Source of the DNA: Nephrocerus scutellatus
Lineage: Eukaryota > Arthropoda > Insecta > Diptera > Pipunculidae
Direction: 5' to 3'
Length of the DNA stretch: 64,000 bases
NCBI GenBank assembly: GCA_947095585.1
Contig: OX352763.1
Coordinates: 59,987,016-60,051,015, forward strand
Shown here: piece after piece, positions 1 through 15,261 of the stretch
Numbering within the stretch: the stretch's first letter is position 1
Layout: every line of letters begins with the position of its first letter
Program-made: the position numbers and the translations under genes
Notes under the pieces: model-generated
The model's database searches: none
Told to the model about the DNA's origin: nothing
Seen by the model: the letters and a program-made list of their open reading frames with translations, nothing else

Positions 1-3000
1 TTTATGAAATTCTTCAATTTGGAGGTTCTCTTTCAAGCGGATTGGCCAGTTCCCAGACATGTCTCACTAAATTGACCCACACCTATGTCTTCCTAAAGGA
101 ATTATCTATCGAATAGAGTTTGTTAGATTACAATGCAGAGGGGAAGAGGCATTTGTATATCGGTTTATACTTTTGTTATTTTCATGAAATTCGTCAATTT
201 GGAGGTTCTCTGTCAAGCGGATTGGCCAGTTCCCAGAGATGTCTCACTATATTGACCCACACCTGTGTCTTCCTAAAGGAATAATCTATCGAATAGAGTT
301 TGTTAGATTACATTGCAGAGGGGAAGAGGCATTTGTGCATTGGTTTGAACTTTTGTTATTTTTATGAAATTCTTCAATTTGGAGGTTCTCTGTCAAGCGG
401 ATTGGCCAGTTCCCAGAGATGTCTCACTAAATTGACCCACACCTGTGTCTTCCTAAAGGAAATATCTATCGAATAGAGTTTGTTAGATTACAATGCAGAG
501 GGGAAGAGGCATTTGTGCATCGGTTTGAACTTTTGTTATTTTCATGAAATTCGTCAATTTGGAGGTTCTCTGTCAAGCGGATTGGCCAGTTCCCAGAGAT
601 GTCTCACTATATTGACCCACACCTGTGTCTTCCTAAAAGAATTATCTATCAAATAGAGTTTGGTGGATTACATTGCAGAGGGGAAGAGGCATTTGTGCAT
701 CGGTTTGAACTTTTGTTATTTTTATGAAATTCTTCAATTTGGAGGTTCTCTGTCAAGCGGATTGGCCAGTTCCCAGATATGTCTCACTAAATTGACCCAC
801 ACCTATGTCTTCCTAAAGGAATTATCTTTCGAATAGAGTTTGTTAGATTACAATGCAGAGGGGAAGAGGCATTTGTATATCGGTTTATACTTTTGTTATT
901 TTCATGAAATTCGTCAATTTGGAGGTTCACTGTCTAGCGGATTGGCCAGTTCCCAGAGATGTCTCACTAAATTTACCCACACCTATGTCTTCCTAAAGGA
1001 ATAATCTATCGAATAGAGTCTGCTAGATTACAATGCAGAGGGGAAGAGGCATTTGTGCATCGGTTTGAACTTTTGTTATTTTCATGAAATTCGTCAATTT
1101 GGAGGTTCTCTGTCAAGCGGATTGGCCAGTTCTCAGAGATGTCTCACTATATTGACCCACACCTGTGTCTTTCTAAAGGAATAATCTATCGAATAGAGTC
1201 TGCTAGATTACAATGCAGAGGGGAAGAGGCATTTGTGCATCGGTTTGAACTTTTGTTATTTTCATGAAATTCGTCAATTTGGAGGTTCTCTGTCAAGCGG
1301 ATTGGCCAGTTCTCAGAGATGTCTCACTATACTGACCCACACCTGTGTCTTCCTAAAGGAATAATCTATCGAATAGAGTTTGTTAGATTACATTGCAGAG
1401 GGGAAGAGGCATTTGTGCATCGGTTTGAACTTTTGTTATTTTCATGAAATTCTTCAATTTGGAGGTTCTCTGTCAAGCGGATTGGCCAGTTCCCAGAGAT
1501 GTCTCACTAAATTGACCCACACCTATGTCTTCCTAAAGGAATAATCTATCGAATATAGTTTGTAAGATTACATTGCAGAGGGGAAGAGGCATTTGTGCAT
1601 TGGTTTGAACTTTTGTTATTTTTATGAAATTATTCAATTTGGAGGTTCTCTGTCAAGCGGATTGGCCAGTTCCCAAAGATGTCTCACTAAATTGACCCAC
1701 ACCTGTGTCTTCCTAAAGGAATAATCTATCGAATAGATTTTGTTAGATTGCAATGTAGAGGGGAAGATGCATTTGTGCATCGGTTTGATCTTTTGTTATT
1801 TTCATGAAATTCGACAATTTGGAGGTTCTCTGTCAAGCGGATTGGCCAGTTCCCAGAGATGTCTCACTATATTGACCCACACCTGTGTCTTCCTAAAGGA
1901 ATAATCTATCGAATAGAGTTTATTAGATTACATTGCAGAGGGGAAGAGGCATTTGTGCATCGGTTTGAACTTTTGTTATTTTTATGAAATTCTTCAATTT
2001 GGAGGTTCCCTGTCAAGCGGATTGGCCAGTTCCCAGATATGTCTCACTAAATTGACCCACACCTGTGTCTTCCTAAAGGAATTATCTATCGAATAGATTT
2101 TGTTAGATTGCAATGTAGAGGGGAAGAGGCATTTGTGCATCGGTTTGAACTTTTGTTATTTTCATGAAATTCGTCAATTTGGAGGTTCTCTGTCAAGCGG
2201 ATTGGCCAGTTCCCAGAGATGTCTCACTAAATTGACCCACCCCTGTGTCTTCCTAAAGGAATTATCTATCGAATAGAGTTTGTTAGATTACAATGCAGAG
2301 GGGAAGAGGCATTTGTGCATCGGTTTGAACTTTTGTTATTTTCATGAAATGCGTCAATTTGGAGGTTCTCTGTCAAGCGGATTGGCCAGTTCCCAGAGAT
2401 GTCTCAATATATTGACCCACACCTGTGTCTTCCTAAAGGAATAATCTATCGAATAGAGTCTGTTAGATTACAATGCAGAGGGGAAGAGGCATTTGTGCAT
2501 CGGTTTAAACTTTTGTTATTTTCATGAAATTTTTTTCATGATGTCTCACTATATTGACCCACACCTGTGTCTTCCTAAAGGAATAATCTATCGAATAGAG
2601 TTTGTTAGATTACATTGCAGAGGGGAAGAGGCATTTGTGCGTCGGTTTGAACTTTTCTTATTTTCATGAAATTCTTCAATTTGGAGGTTCTCTGTCAAGC
2701 GGATTGGCCAGTTCGCAGAGATGTCTCACTAAATTGACCCATACCTGTGTCTTCCTAAAGGAATAATCTATCGAATAGAGTTTGTTAGATTACATTGCAG
2801 AGGGGAAGAGGCATTTGTGCATTGGTTTGAACTTTTGTTATTTTTATGAAATTCTTCAATTTGGAAGTTCTCTGTCAAGCGGATTGGCCAGTTCCCAGAG
2901 ATGTCTCACCAAATTGACCCACTCCTGTGTCTTCCTAAAGGAATTATCTATCGAATAGAGTTTGTTAGATTACAATGCAGAGGGGAAGAGGCATTTGTGC

Positions 3001-3060
3001 ATCGGTTTGAATTTTTGTTATTTTCATGAAATTCGTCAATTTGGAGGTTCTCTGTCAAGC

Positions 3061-6000
3061 GGATTGGCCAGTTCCCAGAGATGTCTCACTATATTGACCC
3101 ACACCTGTGTCTTCCTAAAAGAATTACCTATCAAATAGAGTTTGGTAGATTACATTGCAGAGGGGAAGACGCATTTGTGCATCGGTTTGAACTTTTGTTA
3201 TTTTTATGAAATTCTTCAATTTGGAGGTTCTCTGTCAAGCGGATTGGCCAGTTCCCAGATATGTCTCACTAAATTGACCTACACCTATGTCTTCCTAAAG
3301 GAATTATCTATCGAATAGAGTTTGTTAGATTACAATGCAGAGGGGAAGAGGCATTTGTATATCGGTTTATACTTTTGTTATTTTCATGAAATTCGTCAAT
3401 TTGGAGGTTCTCTGTCAAGCGGATTGGCCAGTTCCCAGAGATGTCTCACTATATTGACCCACACCTGTGTCTTCCTAAAGGAATTATCTATCGAATAGAG
3501 TTTGTTAGATTACAATGCAGAGGGGAAGAGGCATTTGTGCATCGGTTTGATCTTTTGTTATTTTCATAAAATTCGTCAATTTGGAGGTTCTCTGTCAAGC
3601 GGATTGGCCAGTTCCCAGAGATGTCTCACTATATTGACCCACACCTGTGTCTTCCTAAAGGAATAATCTATCGAATAGATTTTGTTAGATTGCAATGTAG
3701 AGGGGAAGATGCATTTGTGCATCGGTTTGATCTTTTGTTATTTTCATGAAATTCGTCAATTTGGAGGTTCTCTGTCAAGCGGATTGGCCAGTTCCCAGAG
3801 ATGTCTCACTATATTGACCCACACCTGTGTCTTCCTAAAGGAATAATCTATCGAATAGAGTTTATTAGATTACATTGCAGAAGGGAAGAGGCATTTGTGC
3901 ATCGGTTTGAACTTTTGTTATTTTTATGAAATTCTTCAATTTGGAGGTTCTCTGTCAAGCGGATTGGCCAGTTCCCAGATATGTTTCACTAAATTGACCC
4001 ACACCTATGTCTTCCTAAAGAAATTATCTATCGAATAGATTTTCTTAGATTGCAATGTAGAGGGGAAGAGGCATTTGTGCATCGGTTTGAACTTTTGTTA
4101 TTTTCATGAAATTCGTCAATTTGGAGGTTCTCTGTCAAGCGGATTGGCCAGTTCCCAGAGATGTCTCACTATATTGACCCACACCTGTGTCTTCCTAAAG
4201 GAATTATCTATCGAATAGAGTTTGTTAGATTACAATGCAGAGGGGAAGAGGCATTTGTGCATCGGTTTAAACTTTTGTTATTTTCATGAAATTCGTCAAT
4301 TTGGAGGTTCTCTGTCAAGCGGAATGGCCAGTTCCCAGAGATGTCTCACTATATTGACCCACACCTGTGTCTTCCTAAAGGAATAATCTATCGAATAGAG
4401 TCTGTTAGATTACAATGCAGAGGGGAAGAGGCATTTGTGCATCGGTTTAAACTTTTGTTATTTTCATGAAATTTTTTTCATGATGTCTCACTATATTGAC
4501 CCACACCTGTGTCTTCCTAAAGGAATAATCTATCGAATAGAGTTTGTTAGATTACATTGCAGAGGGGAAGAGGCATTTGTGCATCGGTTTGAACTTTTCT
4601 TATTTTCATGAAATTCTTCAATTTGGAGGTTCTCTGTCAAGCGGATTGGCCAGTTCCCAGAGATGTCTCACTATATTGACCCACACCTGTGTCTTCCTAA
4701 AAGAATTACCTATCAAATAGAGTTTGGTAGATTACATTGCAGAGGGGAAGACGCATTTGTGCATCGGTTTGAACTTTTGTTATTTTTATGAAATTCTTCA
4801 ATTTGGAGGTTCTCTGTCAAGCGGATTGGCCAGTTCCCAGATATGTCTCACTAAATTGACCTACACCTATGTCTTTCTAAAGGAATTATCTATCGAATAG
4901 AGTTTGTTAGATTACAATGCAGAGGGGAAGAGGCATTTGTATATCGGTTTATACTTTTGTTATTTTCATGAAATTCGTCAATTTGGAGGTTCTCTGTCAA
5001 GCGGATTGGCCAGTTCCCAGAGATGTCTCACTATATTGACCCACACCTGTGTCTTCCTAAAGGAATTATCTATCGAATAGAGTTTGTTAGATTACAATGC
5101 AGAGGGGAAGAGGCATTTGTGCATCGGTTTGATCTTTTGTTATTTTCATGAAATTCGTCAATTTGGAGGTTCTCTGTCAAGCGGATTGGCCAGTTCCCAG
5201 AGATGTCTCACTATATTGACCCACACCTGTGTCTTCCTAAAGGAATAATCTATCGAATAGATTTTGTTAGATTGCAATGTAGAGGGGAAGATGCATTTGT
5301 GCATCGGTTTGATCTTTTGTTATTTTCATGAAATTCGTCAATTTGGAGGTTCTCTGTCAAGCGGATTGGCCAGTTCCCAGAGATGTCTCACTATATTGAC
5401 CCACACCTGTGTCTTCCTAAAGGAATAATCTATCGAATAGAGTTTATTAGATTACATTGCAGAAGGGAAGAGGCATTTGTGCATCGGTTTGAACTTTTGT
5501 TATTTTTATGAAATTCTTCAATTTGGAGGTTCTCTGTCAAGCGGATTGGCCAGTTCCCAGATATGTTTCACTAAATTGACCCACACCTATGTCTTCCTAA
5601 AGAAATTATCTATCGAATAGATTTTCTTAGATTGCAATGTAGAGGGGAAGAGGCATTTGTGCATCGGTTTGAACTTTTGTTATTTTCATGAAATTCGTCA
5701 ATTTGGAGGTTCTCTGTCAAGCGGATTGGCCAGTTCCCAGAGATGTCTCACTATATTGACCCACACCTGTGTCTTCCTAAAGGAATTATCTATCGAATAG
5801 AGTTTGTTAGATTACAATGCAGAGGGGAAGAGGCATTTGTGCATCGGTTTAAACTTTTGTTATTTTCATGAAATTCGTCAATTTGGAGGTTCTCTGTCAA
5901 GCGGAATGGCCAGTTCCCAGAGATGTCTCACTATATTGACCCACACCTGTGTCTTCCTAAAGGAATAATCTATCGAATAGAGTCTGTTAGATTACAATGC

Positions 6001-6224
6001 AGAGGGGAAGAGGCATTTGTGCATCGGTTTAAACTTTTGTTATTTTCATGAAATTTTTTTCATGATGTCTCACTATATTGACCCACACCTGTGTCTTCCT
6101 AAAGGAATAATCTATCGAATAGAGTTTGTTAGATTACATTGCAGAGGGGAAGAGGCATTTGTGCATCGGTTTGAACTTTTCTTATTTTCATGAAATTCTT
6201 CAATTTGGAGGTTCTCTGTCAAGC
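3061..6224. repeat. Tandem duplication of a 1582-bp satellite block
   Basis: The blocks 3061-4642 and 4643-6224 match almost base for base, including rare variants such as ATTACCTATCAAATAG (3124 and 4706), GAAGACGC, GATGTTTCAC and the 142-bp shortened monomer. The 1582-bp period equals nine monomers minus 38, so each block contains one shortened monomer. Only scattered differences were seen, for example CTTCCTAAAG against CTTTCTAAAG near 4872. Confidence 0.85.
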
Positions 6225-9200
6225 GGATTGGCCAGTTCCCAGAGATGTCTCACTAAATTGACCCATACCTGTGTCTTCCTAAAGGAATAATCTATCGAAT
6301 AGAGTTTGTTAGATTACATTGCAGAGGGGAAGAGGCATTTGTGCATTGGTTTGAACTTTTGTTATTTTTATGAAATTCTTCAATTTGGAAGTTCTCTGTC
6401 AAGCGGATTGGCCAGTTCCCAGAGATGTCTCACTAAATTGACCCACACCTGTGTCTTCCTGAAGGAATTATCTATCGAATAGAGTTTGTTAGATTACAAT
6501 GCAGAGGGGAAGAGGCATTTGTGCATCGGTTTGAATTTTTGTTATTTTCATGAAATTCGTCAATTTGGAGGTTCCCTGTCAAGCGGGTTGGCCAGTTCCC
6601 AGAGATGTCTCACTATATTGACCCACACCTGTGTCTTCCTAAAAGAATTATCTATCAAATAGAGTTTGGTAGATTACATTGCAGAGGGGAAGAGGCATTT
6701 GTGCATCGGTTTGAACTTTTGTTATTTTTATGAAATTCTTCAATTTGGAGGTTCTCTTTCAAGCGGATTGGCCAGTTCCCAGATATGTCTCACTAAATTG
6801 ACCCACACCTATGTCTTCCTAAAGGAATTATCTATCGAATAGAGTTTGTTAGATTACAATGCAGAGGGGAAGAGGCATTTGTATATCGGTTTATACTTTT
6901 GTTATTTTCATGAAATTCGTCAATTTGGAGGTTCTCTGTCAAGCGGATTGGCCAGTTCCCAGAGATGTCTTACTATATTGACCTACACCTGTGTCTTCCT
7001 AAAGGAATAATCTATCGAATAGAGTTTGTTAGATTACAATGCAGAGGGGAAGAGGCATTTGTGCATCGGTTTGAACTTTTGTTATTTTCATGAAATTCGT
7101 CAATTTGGAGGTTCTCTGTCAAGCGGATTGGCCAGTTCCCAGATATGTCTCACTAAATTGACCCACATCTATGTCTTCCTAAAGGAATTATCTATCAAAT
7201 AGAGTTTGGTGGATTACATTGCAGAGGGGAAGAGGCATTTGTGCATCGGTTTGAACTTTTGTTATTTTTATGAAATTCTTCAATTTGGAGGTTCTCTGTC
7301 AAGCGGATTGGCCAGTTCCCAGATATGTCTCACTAAATTGACCCACACCTATGTCTTCCTAAAGGAATTATCTTTCGAATAGAGTTTGTTAGATTACAAT
7401 GCAGAGGGGAAGAGGCATTTGTATATCGGTTTATACTTTTGTTATTTTCATGAAATTCGTCAATTTGGAGGTTCTCTGTCTAGCGGATTGGCCAGTTCCC
7501 AGAGATGTCTCACTAAATTTACCCACACCTATGTCTTCCTAAAGGAATTATCTATCGAATAGAGTTTGTTAGATTACAATGCAGAGGGGAAGAGGCATTT
7601 GTGCATCGGTTTGAACTTTTGTTATTTTCATGAAATTCGTCCATTTTTTAGGTTCTCTGTCAAGCGGATTGGCCAGTTCCCAGAGATGTCTCACTATATT
7701 GACCCACACCTGATTCTTCCTAAAAGAATTATCTATCGAATAGAGTTTGTTAGATTACAATGCAGAGGGGAAGAGGCATTTGTGCATCGGTTTGAACTTT
7801 TGTTATTTTCATGAAATTCGTCAATTTGGAGGTTCTCTGTCAAGCGGATTGGCCAGTTCTCAGAGATGTCTCACTATATTGACCCACACCTGTGTCTTCC
7901 TAAAGGAATAATCTATCGAATAGAGTTTGTTAGATTACATTGCAGAGGGGAAGAGGCATTTGTGCATTGGTTTGAACTTTTGTTATTTTTATGAAATTCT
8001 TCAATTTGGAAGTTCTCTGTCAAGCGGATTGGCCAGTTCCCAGAGATGTCTCACTAAATTGACCCACACCTGTGTCTTCCTAAAGGAAATATCTATCGAA
8101 TAGAGTTTGTTAGATTACAATGCAGAGGGGAAGAGGCATTTGTGCATCGGTTTGAACTTTTGTTATTTTCATGAAATTCGTCAATTTGGAGGTTCTCTGT
8201 CAAGCGGATTGGCCAGTTCCCAGAGATGTCTCACTATATTGACCCACACCTGTGTCTTCCTAAAAGAATTATCTATCAAATAGAGTTTGGTAGGTTACAT
8301 TGCAGAGGGGAAGAGGCATTTGTGCATCGGTTTGAACTTTTGTTATTTTTATGAAATTCTTCAATTTGGAGGTTCTCTTTCAAGCGGATTGGCCAGTTCC
8401 CAGATATGTCTCACTAAATTGACCCACACCTATGTCTTCCTAAAGGAATTATCTATCGAATAGAGTTTGTTAGATTACAATGCAGAGGGGAAGAGGCATT
8501 GGTATATCGGTTTATACTTTTGTTATTTTCATGAAATTCGTCAATTTGGAGGTTCTCTGTCAAGCGGATTGGCCAGTTCCCAGAGATGTCTCACTATATT
8601 GACCTACACCTGTGTCTTCCTAAAGGAATAATCTATCGAATAGAGTTTGTTAGATTATATTGCAGAGGGGAAGAGGCATTTGTGCATTGGTTTGAACTTT
8701 TGTTATTTTTATGAAATTCTTCAATTTGGAGGTTCTCTGTCAAGCGGATTGGCCAGTTCCCAGAGATGTCTCACTAAATTGACCCACACCTGTGTCTTCC
8801 TAAAGGAAATATCTATCGAATAGAGTTTGTTAGGTTACAATGCAGAGGGGAAGAGGCATTTGTGCATCGGTTTGAACTTTTGCTATTTTCATGAAATTCG
8901 TCAATTTGGAGGTTCTCTGTCAAGCGGATTGGCCAGTTCCCAGATATGTCTCACTAAATTGACCCACACCTATGTCTTCCTAAAGGAATTATCTATCAAA
9001 TAGAGTTTGGTGGATTACATTGCAGAGGGGAAGAGGCATTTGTGCATCGGTTTGACCTTTTGTTATTTTTATGAAATTCTTCAATTTGGAGGTTCTCTCT
9101 CAAGCGGATTGGCCAGTTCCCAGATATGTCTCACTAAATTGACCCACACCTATGTCTTTCTAAAGGAATTATCTTTCGAATAGAGTTTGTTAGATTACAA

Positions 9201-9599
9201 TGCAGAGGGGAAGAGGCATTTGTATATCGGTTTATACTTTTGTTATTTTCATGAAATTCGTCAATTTGGAGGTTCTCTGTCAAGCGGATTGGCCAGTTCC
9301 CAGAGATGTCTCACTAAATTTACCCACACCTATGTCTTCCTAAAGGAATTATCTATCGAATAGAGTTTGTTAGATTACAATGCAGAGGGGAAGAGGCATT
9401 TGTGCATCGGTTTGAACTTTTGTTATTTTCATGAAATTCGTCAATTTGGAGGTTCTCTGTCAAGCGGATTGGCCAGTTCCCAGAGATGTCTCACTATATT
9501 GACCCACACCTGATTCTTCCTAAAAGAATTATCTATCGAATAGAGTTTGTTAGATTACAATGCAGAGGGGAAGAGGCATTTGTGCATCGGTTTGAACTT

Positions 9600-12500
9600 T
9601 TGTTATTTTCATGAAATTCGTCAATTTGGAGGTTCTCTGTCAAGCGGATTGGCCAGTTCTCAGAGATGTCTCACTATATTGACCCACACTTGTGTCTTCC
9701 TAAAGGAATAATCTATCGAATAGAGTCTGCTAGATTACAATGCAGAGGGGAAGAGGCATTTGTGCATCGGTTTAAGCTTTTGTTATTTTCATGAAATTCG
9801 TCAATTTGGAGGTTCTCTGTCAAGCGGATTGGCCAGTTCCCAGAGATGTCTAACTATATTGACCCACACCTGTGTCTTCTCAGAGATGTCTAACTATATT
9901 GACCCACACCTGTGTCTTCTTAAAGGAATAATCTATCGAATAGAGTTTGTTAGATTACATTGCAGAGGGGAAGAGGCATTTGTATATCGGTTTGAACTTT
10001 TGTTATTTTCATGAAATTCTTCAATTTGGAGGTTCTCTGTCAAGCGGATTGGCCAGTTCCCAGAGATGTCTCACTATATTGACCCACACCTGTGTCTTCC
10101 TAAAGGAATTATCTATCGAATAGATTTTGTTAGATTGCAATGTAGAGGGGAAGAGGCATTTGTGCATCGGTTTGAACTTTTGTTATTTTCATGAAATTCG
10201 TCAATTTGGAGGTTCTCTGTCAAGCGGATTGGCCAGTTCCCAAAGATGTCTCACTATATTGACCCACACCTGTGTCTTCCTAAAGGAATTATCTATCGAA
10301 TAGAGCTTGTTAGATTACAATGCAGAGGGGAAGAGGCATTTGTGCATCGGTTTGATCTTTTGTTATTTTCATGAAATTCGTCAATTTGGAGGTTCTCTGT
10401 CAAGCGGATTGGCCAGTTCCCAGAGATGTCTCACTATATTGACCCACACCTGTGTCTTCCTAAAGGAATAATCTATCGAATAGATTTTGTTAGATTGCAA
10501 TGTAGAGGGGAAGATGCATTTGTGCATCGGTTTGATCTTTTGTTATTTTCATGAAATTCGTCAATTTGGAGGTTCTCTGTCAAGCGGATTGGCCAGTTCC
10601 CAGATATGTCTCACTAAATTGACCCACACCTATGTCTTTCTAAAGGAATTATCTTTCGAATAGAGTTTGTTAGATTACAATGCAGAGGAGAAGAGGCATT
10701 TGTATATCGGTTTATACTTTTGTTATTTTCATGAAATTCGTCAATTTGGAGGTTCTCTGTCAAGCGGATTGGCCAGTTCCCAGATATGTCTCACTAAATT
10801 GACCCACACCTGTGTCTTCCTAAAGGAATTATCTATCAAATAGAGTTTGGTGGATTACATTGCAGAGGGGAAGAGGCATTTGTGCATCGGTTTGAACTTT
10901 TGTTATTTTTATGAAATTCTTCAATTTGGAGGTTCTCTGTCAAGCGGATTGGCCAGTTCCCAGATATGTCTCACTAAATTGACCCACACCTATGTCTTTC
11001 TAAAGGAATTATCTTTCGAATAGAGTTTGTTAGATTACAATGCAGAGGGGAAGAGGCATTTGTATATCGGTTTATACTTTTGTTATTTTCATGAAATTCG
11101 TCAATTTGGAGGTTCTCTGTCAAGCGGATTGGCCAGTTCCCAGAAATGTCTCACTAAATTTACCCACACCTATGTCTTCCTAAAGGAATTATCTATCGAA
11201 TAGAGTTTGTTAGATTACAATGCAGAGGGGAAGAGGCATTTGTGCATCGGTTTGAACTTTTGTTATTTTCATGAAATTCGTCAATTTGGAGGTTCTCTGT
11301 CAAGCGGATTGGCCAGTTCCCAGAGATGTCTCACTATATTGACCCACACCTGATTCTTCCTAAAAGAATTATCTATCGAATAGAGTTTGTTAAATTACAA
11401 TGCAGAGGGGAAGAGGCATTTGTGCATCGGTTTGAACTTTTGTTATTTTCATGAAATTCGTCAATTTGGAGGTTCTCTGTCAAGCGGATTGGCCAGTTCT
11501 CAGAGATGTCTCACTATATTGACCCACACTTGTGTCTTCCTAAAGGAATAATCTATCGAATAGAGTCTGCTAGATTACAATGCAGAGGGGAAGAGGCATT
11601 TGTGCATCGGTTTAAGCTTTTGTTATTTTCATGAAATTCGTCAATTTGGAGGTTCTCTGTCAAGCGGATTGGCCAGTTCCCAGAGATGTCTAACTATATT
11701 GGCCCACACCTGTGTCTTCTCAGAGATGTCTAACTATATTGACCCACACCTGTGTCTTCTTAAAGGAATAATCTATCGAATAGAGTTTGTTAGATTACAT
11801 TGCAGAGGGGAAGAGGCATTTGTATATCGGTTTGAACTTTTGTTATTTTCATGAAATTCTTCAATTTGGAGGTTCTCTGTCAAGCGGATTGGCCAGTTCC
11901 CAGAGATGTCTCACTATATTGACCCACACCTGTGTCTTCCTAAAGGAATTATCTATCGAATAGATTTTGTTAGATTGCAATGTAGAGGGGAAGAGGCATT
12001 TGTGCATCGGTTTGAACTTTTGTTATTTTCATGAAATTCGTCAATTTGGAGGTTCTCTGTCAAGCGGATTGGCCAGTTCCCAAAGATGTCTCACTATATT
12101 GACCCACACCTGTGTCTTCCTAAAGGAATTATCTATCGAATAGAGCTTGTTAGATTACAATGCAGAGGGGAAGAGGCATTTGTGCATCGGTTTGATCTTT
12201 TGTTATTTTCATGAAATTTGTCAATTTGGAGGTTCTCTGTCAAGCGGATTGGCCAGTTCCCAGAGATGTCTTACTATATTGACCCACACCTGTGTCTTCC
12301 TAAAGGAATAATCTATCGAATAGATTTTGTTAGATTGCAATGTAGAGGGGAAGATGCATTTGTGCATCGGTTTGATCTTTTGTTATTTTCATGAAATTCG
12401 TCAATTTGGAGGTTCTCTGTCAAGCGGATTGGCCAGTTCCCAGATATGTCTCACTAAATTGACCCACACCTATGTCTTTCTAAAGGAATTATCTTTCGAA

Positions 12501-15000
12501 TAGAGTTTGTTAGATTACAATGCAGAGGGGAAGAGGCATTTGTATATCGGTTTATACTTTTGTTATTTTCATGAAATTCGTCAATTTGGAGGTTCTCTGT
12601 CAAGCGGATTGGCCAGTTCCCAGAGATGTCTCACTAAATTTACCAACACCTATGTCTTCCTAAAGGAATTATCTATCGAATAGAGTTTGTTAGATTACAA
12701 TGCAGAGGGGAAGAGGCATTTGTGCATCGGTTTGAACTTTTGTTATTTTCATGAAATTCGTCAATTTGGAGGTTCTCTGTCAAGCGGATTGGCCAGTTCC
12801 CAGAGATGTCTCACTATATTGACCCACACCTGATTCTTCCTAAAAGAATTATCTATCGAATAGAGTTTGTTAGATTACAATGCAGAGGGGAAGAGGCATT
12901 TGTGCATCGGTTTGAACTTTTGTTATTTTCATGAAATTCGTCAATTTGGAGGTTCTCTGTCAAGCGGATTGGCCAGTTCTCAGAGATGTCTCACTATATT
13001 GACCCACACTTGTGTCTTCCTAAAGGAATAATCTATCGAATAGAGTCTGCTAGATTACAATGCAGAGGGGAAGAGGCATTTGTGCATCGGTTTAAGCTTT
13101 TGTTATTTTCATGAAATTCGTCAATTTGGAGGTTCTCTGTCAAGCGGATTGGCCAGTTCCCAGAGATGTCTAACTATATTGACCCACACCTGTGTCTTCT
13201 CAGAGATGTCTAACTATATTGACCCACACCTGTGTCTTCTTAAAGGAATAATCTATCGAATAGAGTTTGTTAGATTACATTGCAGAGGGGAAGAGGCATT
13301 TGTATATCGGTTTGAACTTTTGTTATTTTCATGAAATTCTTCAATTTGGAGGTTCTCTGTCAAGCGGATTGGCCAGTTCCCAGAGATGTCTCACTATATT
13401 GACCCACACCTGTGTCTTCCTAAAGGAATAATCTATCGAATAGATTTTGTTAGATTGCAATGTAGAGGGGAAGATGCATTTGTGCATCGGTTTGATCTTT
13501 TGTTATTTTCATGAAATTCGTCAATTTGGAGGTTCTCTGTCAAGCGGATTGGCCAGTTCCCAGAGATGTCTCACTATATTGACCCACACCTGTGTCTTCC
13601 TAAAGGAATAATCTATCGAATAGAGTTTATTAGATTACATTGCAGAGGGGAAGAGGCATTTGTGCATCGGTTTGAACTTTTGTTATTTTCATGAAATTCG
13701 TCAATTTGGAGGTTCTCTGTCAAGCGGATTGGCCAGTTCCCAAAGATGTCTCACTATATTGACCTACACCTGTGTCTTCCTAAAGGAATTATCTATCGAA
13801 TAGAGCTTGTTAGATTACAATGCAGAGGGGAAGAGGCATTTGTGCATCGGTTTGATCTTTTGTTATTTTCATGAAATTCGTCAATTTGGAGGTTCTCTGT
13901 CAAGCGGATTGGCCAGTTCCCAGAGATGTCTCACTATATTGACCCACACCTGTGTCTTCCTAAAGGAATAATCTATCGAATAGATTTTGTTAGATTGCAA
14001 TGTAGATGGGAAGATGGATTTGTGCATCGGTTTGATCTTTTGTTATTTTAATGAAATTCGTCAATTTGGAGGTTCTCTGTCAAGCGGATTGGCCAGTTCC
14101 CAGAGATGTCTCACTATATTGACCCACACTTGTGTCTTCCTAAAGGAATAATCTATCGAATAGAGTCTGCTAGATTACAATGCAGAGGGGAAGAGGCATT
14201 TGTGCATCGGTTTAAGCTTTTGTTATTTTCATGAAATTCGTCAATTTGGAGGTTCTCTGTCAAGCGGATTGGCCAGTTCCCAGAGATGTCTAACTATATT
14301 GACCCACACCTGTGTCTTCTCAGAGATGTCTAACTATATTGACCCACACCTGTGTCTTCTTAAAGGAATAATCTATCGAATAGAGTTTGTTAGATTACAT
14401 TGCAGAGGGGAAGAGGCATTTGTATATCGGTTTGAACTTTTGTTATTTTCATGAAATTCTTCAATTTGGAGGTTCTCTGTCAAGCGGATTGGCCAGTTCC
14501 CAGAGATGTCTCACTATATTGACCCACACCTGTGTCTTCCTAAAGGAATAATCTATCGAATAGATTTTGTTAGATTGCAATGTAGAGGGGAAGATGCATT
14601 TGTGCATCGGTTTGATCTTTTGTTATTTTCATGAAATTCGTCAATTTGGAGGTTCTCTGTCAAGCGGATTGGCCAGTTCCCAGAGATGTCTCACTATATT
14701 GACCCACACCTGTGTCTTCCTAAAGGAATAATCTATCGAATAGAGTTTATTAGATTACATTGCAGAGGGGAAGAGGCATTTGTGCATCGGTTTGAACTTT
14801 TGTTATTTTTATGAAATTCTTCAATTTGGAGGTTCTCTGTCAAGCGGATTGGCCAGTTCCCAGATATGTCTCACTAAATTGACCCACACCTATGTCTTCC
14901 TAAAGGAATTATCTATCGAATAGATTTTGTTAGATTGCAATGTAGAGGGGAAGAGGCATTTGTGCATCGGTTTGAACTTTTGTTATTTTCATGAAATTCG
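9600..15000. repeat. Higher-order repeat region with 220-bp monomers carrying a 40-bp duplication
   Basis: In four monomers here the 40-base segment beginning CAGAGATGTCTAAC is present twice in tandem: at 9841-9920, 11681-11760, 13161-13240 and 14281-14360. A fifth copy lies outside at 19527-19606. The host monomer is therefore 220 bp. The four here are spaced 1840, 1480 and 1120 bp apart, which is ten, eight and six monomers plus 40. Flanking diagnostic variants (CGGTTTAAGC before, GTATATCGG after) are shared, so the copies derive from one ancestor by block duplication with internal loss or gain of monomers. The extra 40 bases also keep a frame open, giving repeated 84-codon ORFs that are not genes. 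Confidence 0.88.
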
Positions 15001-15261
15001 TCAATTTGGAGGTTCTCTGTCAAGCGGATTGGCCAGTTCCCAAAGATGTCTCACTATATTGACCTACATCTGTGTCTTCCTAAAGGAATTATCTATCGAA
15101 TAGAGCTTGTTAGATTACAATGCAGAGGGGAAGAGGCATTTGTGCATCGGTTTGATCTTTTGTTATTTTCATGAAATTCGTCAATTTGGAGGTTCTCTGT
15201 CAAGCGGATTGGCCAGTTCCCAGAGATGTCTCACTATATTGACCCACACCTGTGTCTTCCT

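Noticed and set aside
7566..14454. Repeated ORFs of 82-84 codons inside the satellite
   Set aside because: They repeat with the satellite, exist only where the 40-bp duplication or a local change removes a stop, and have no recognisable protein features.
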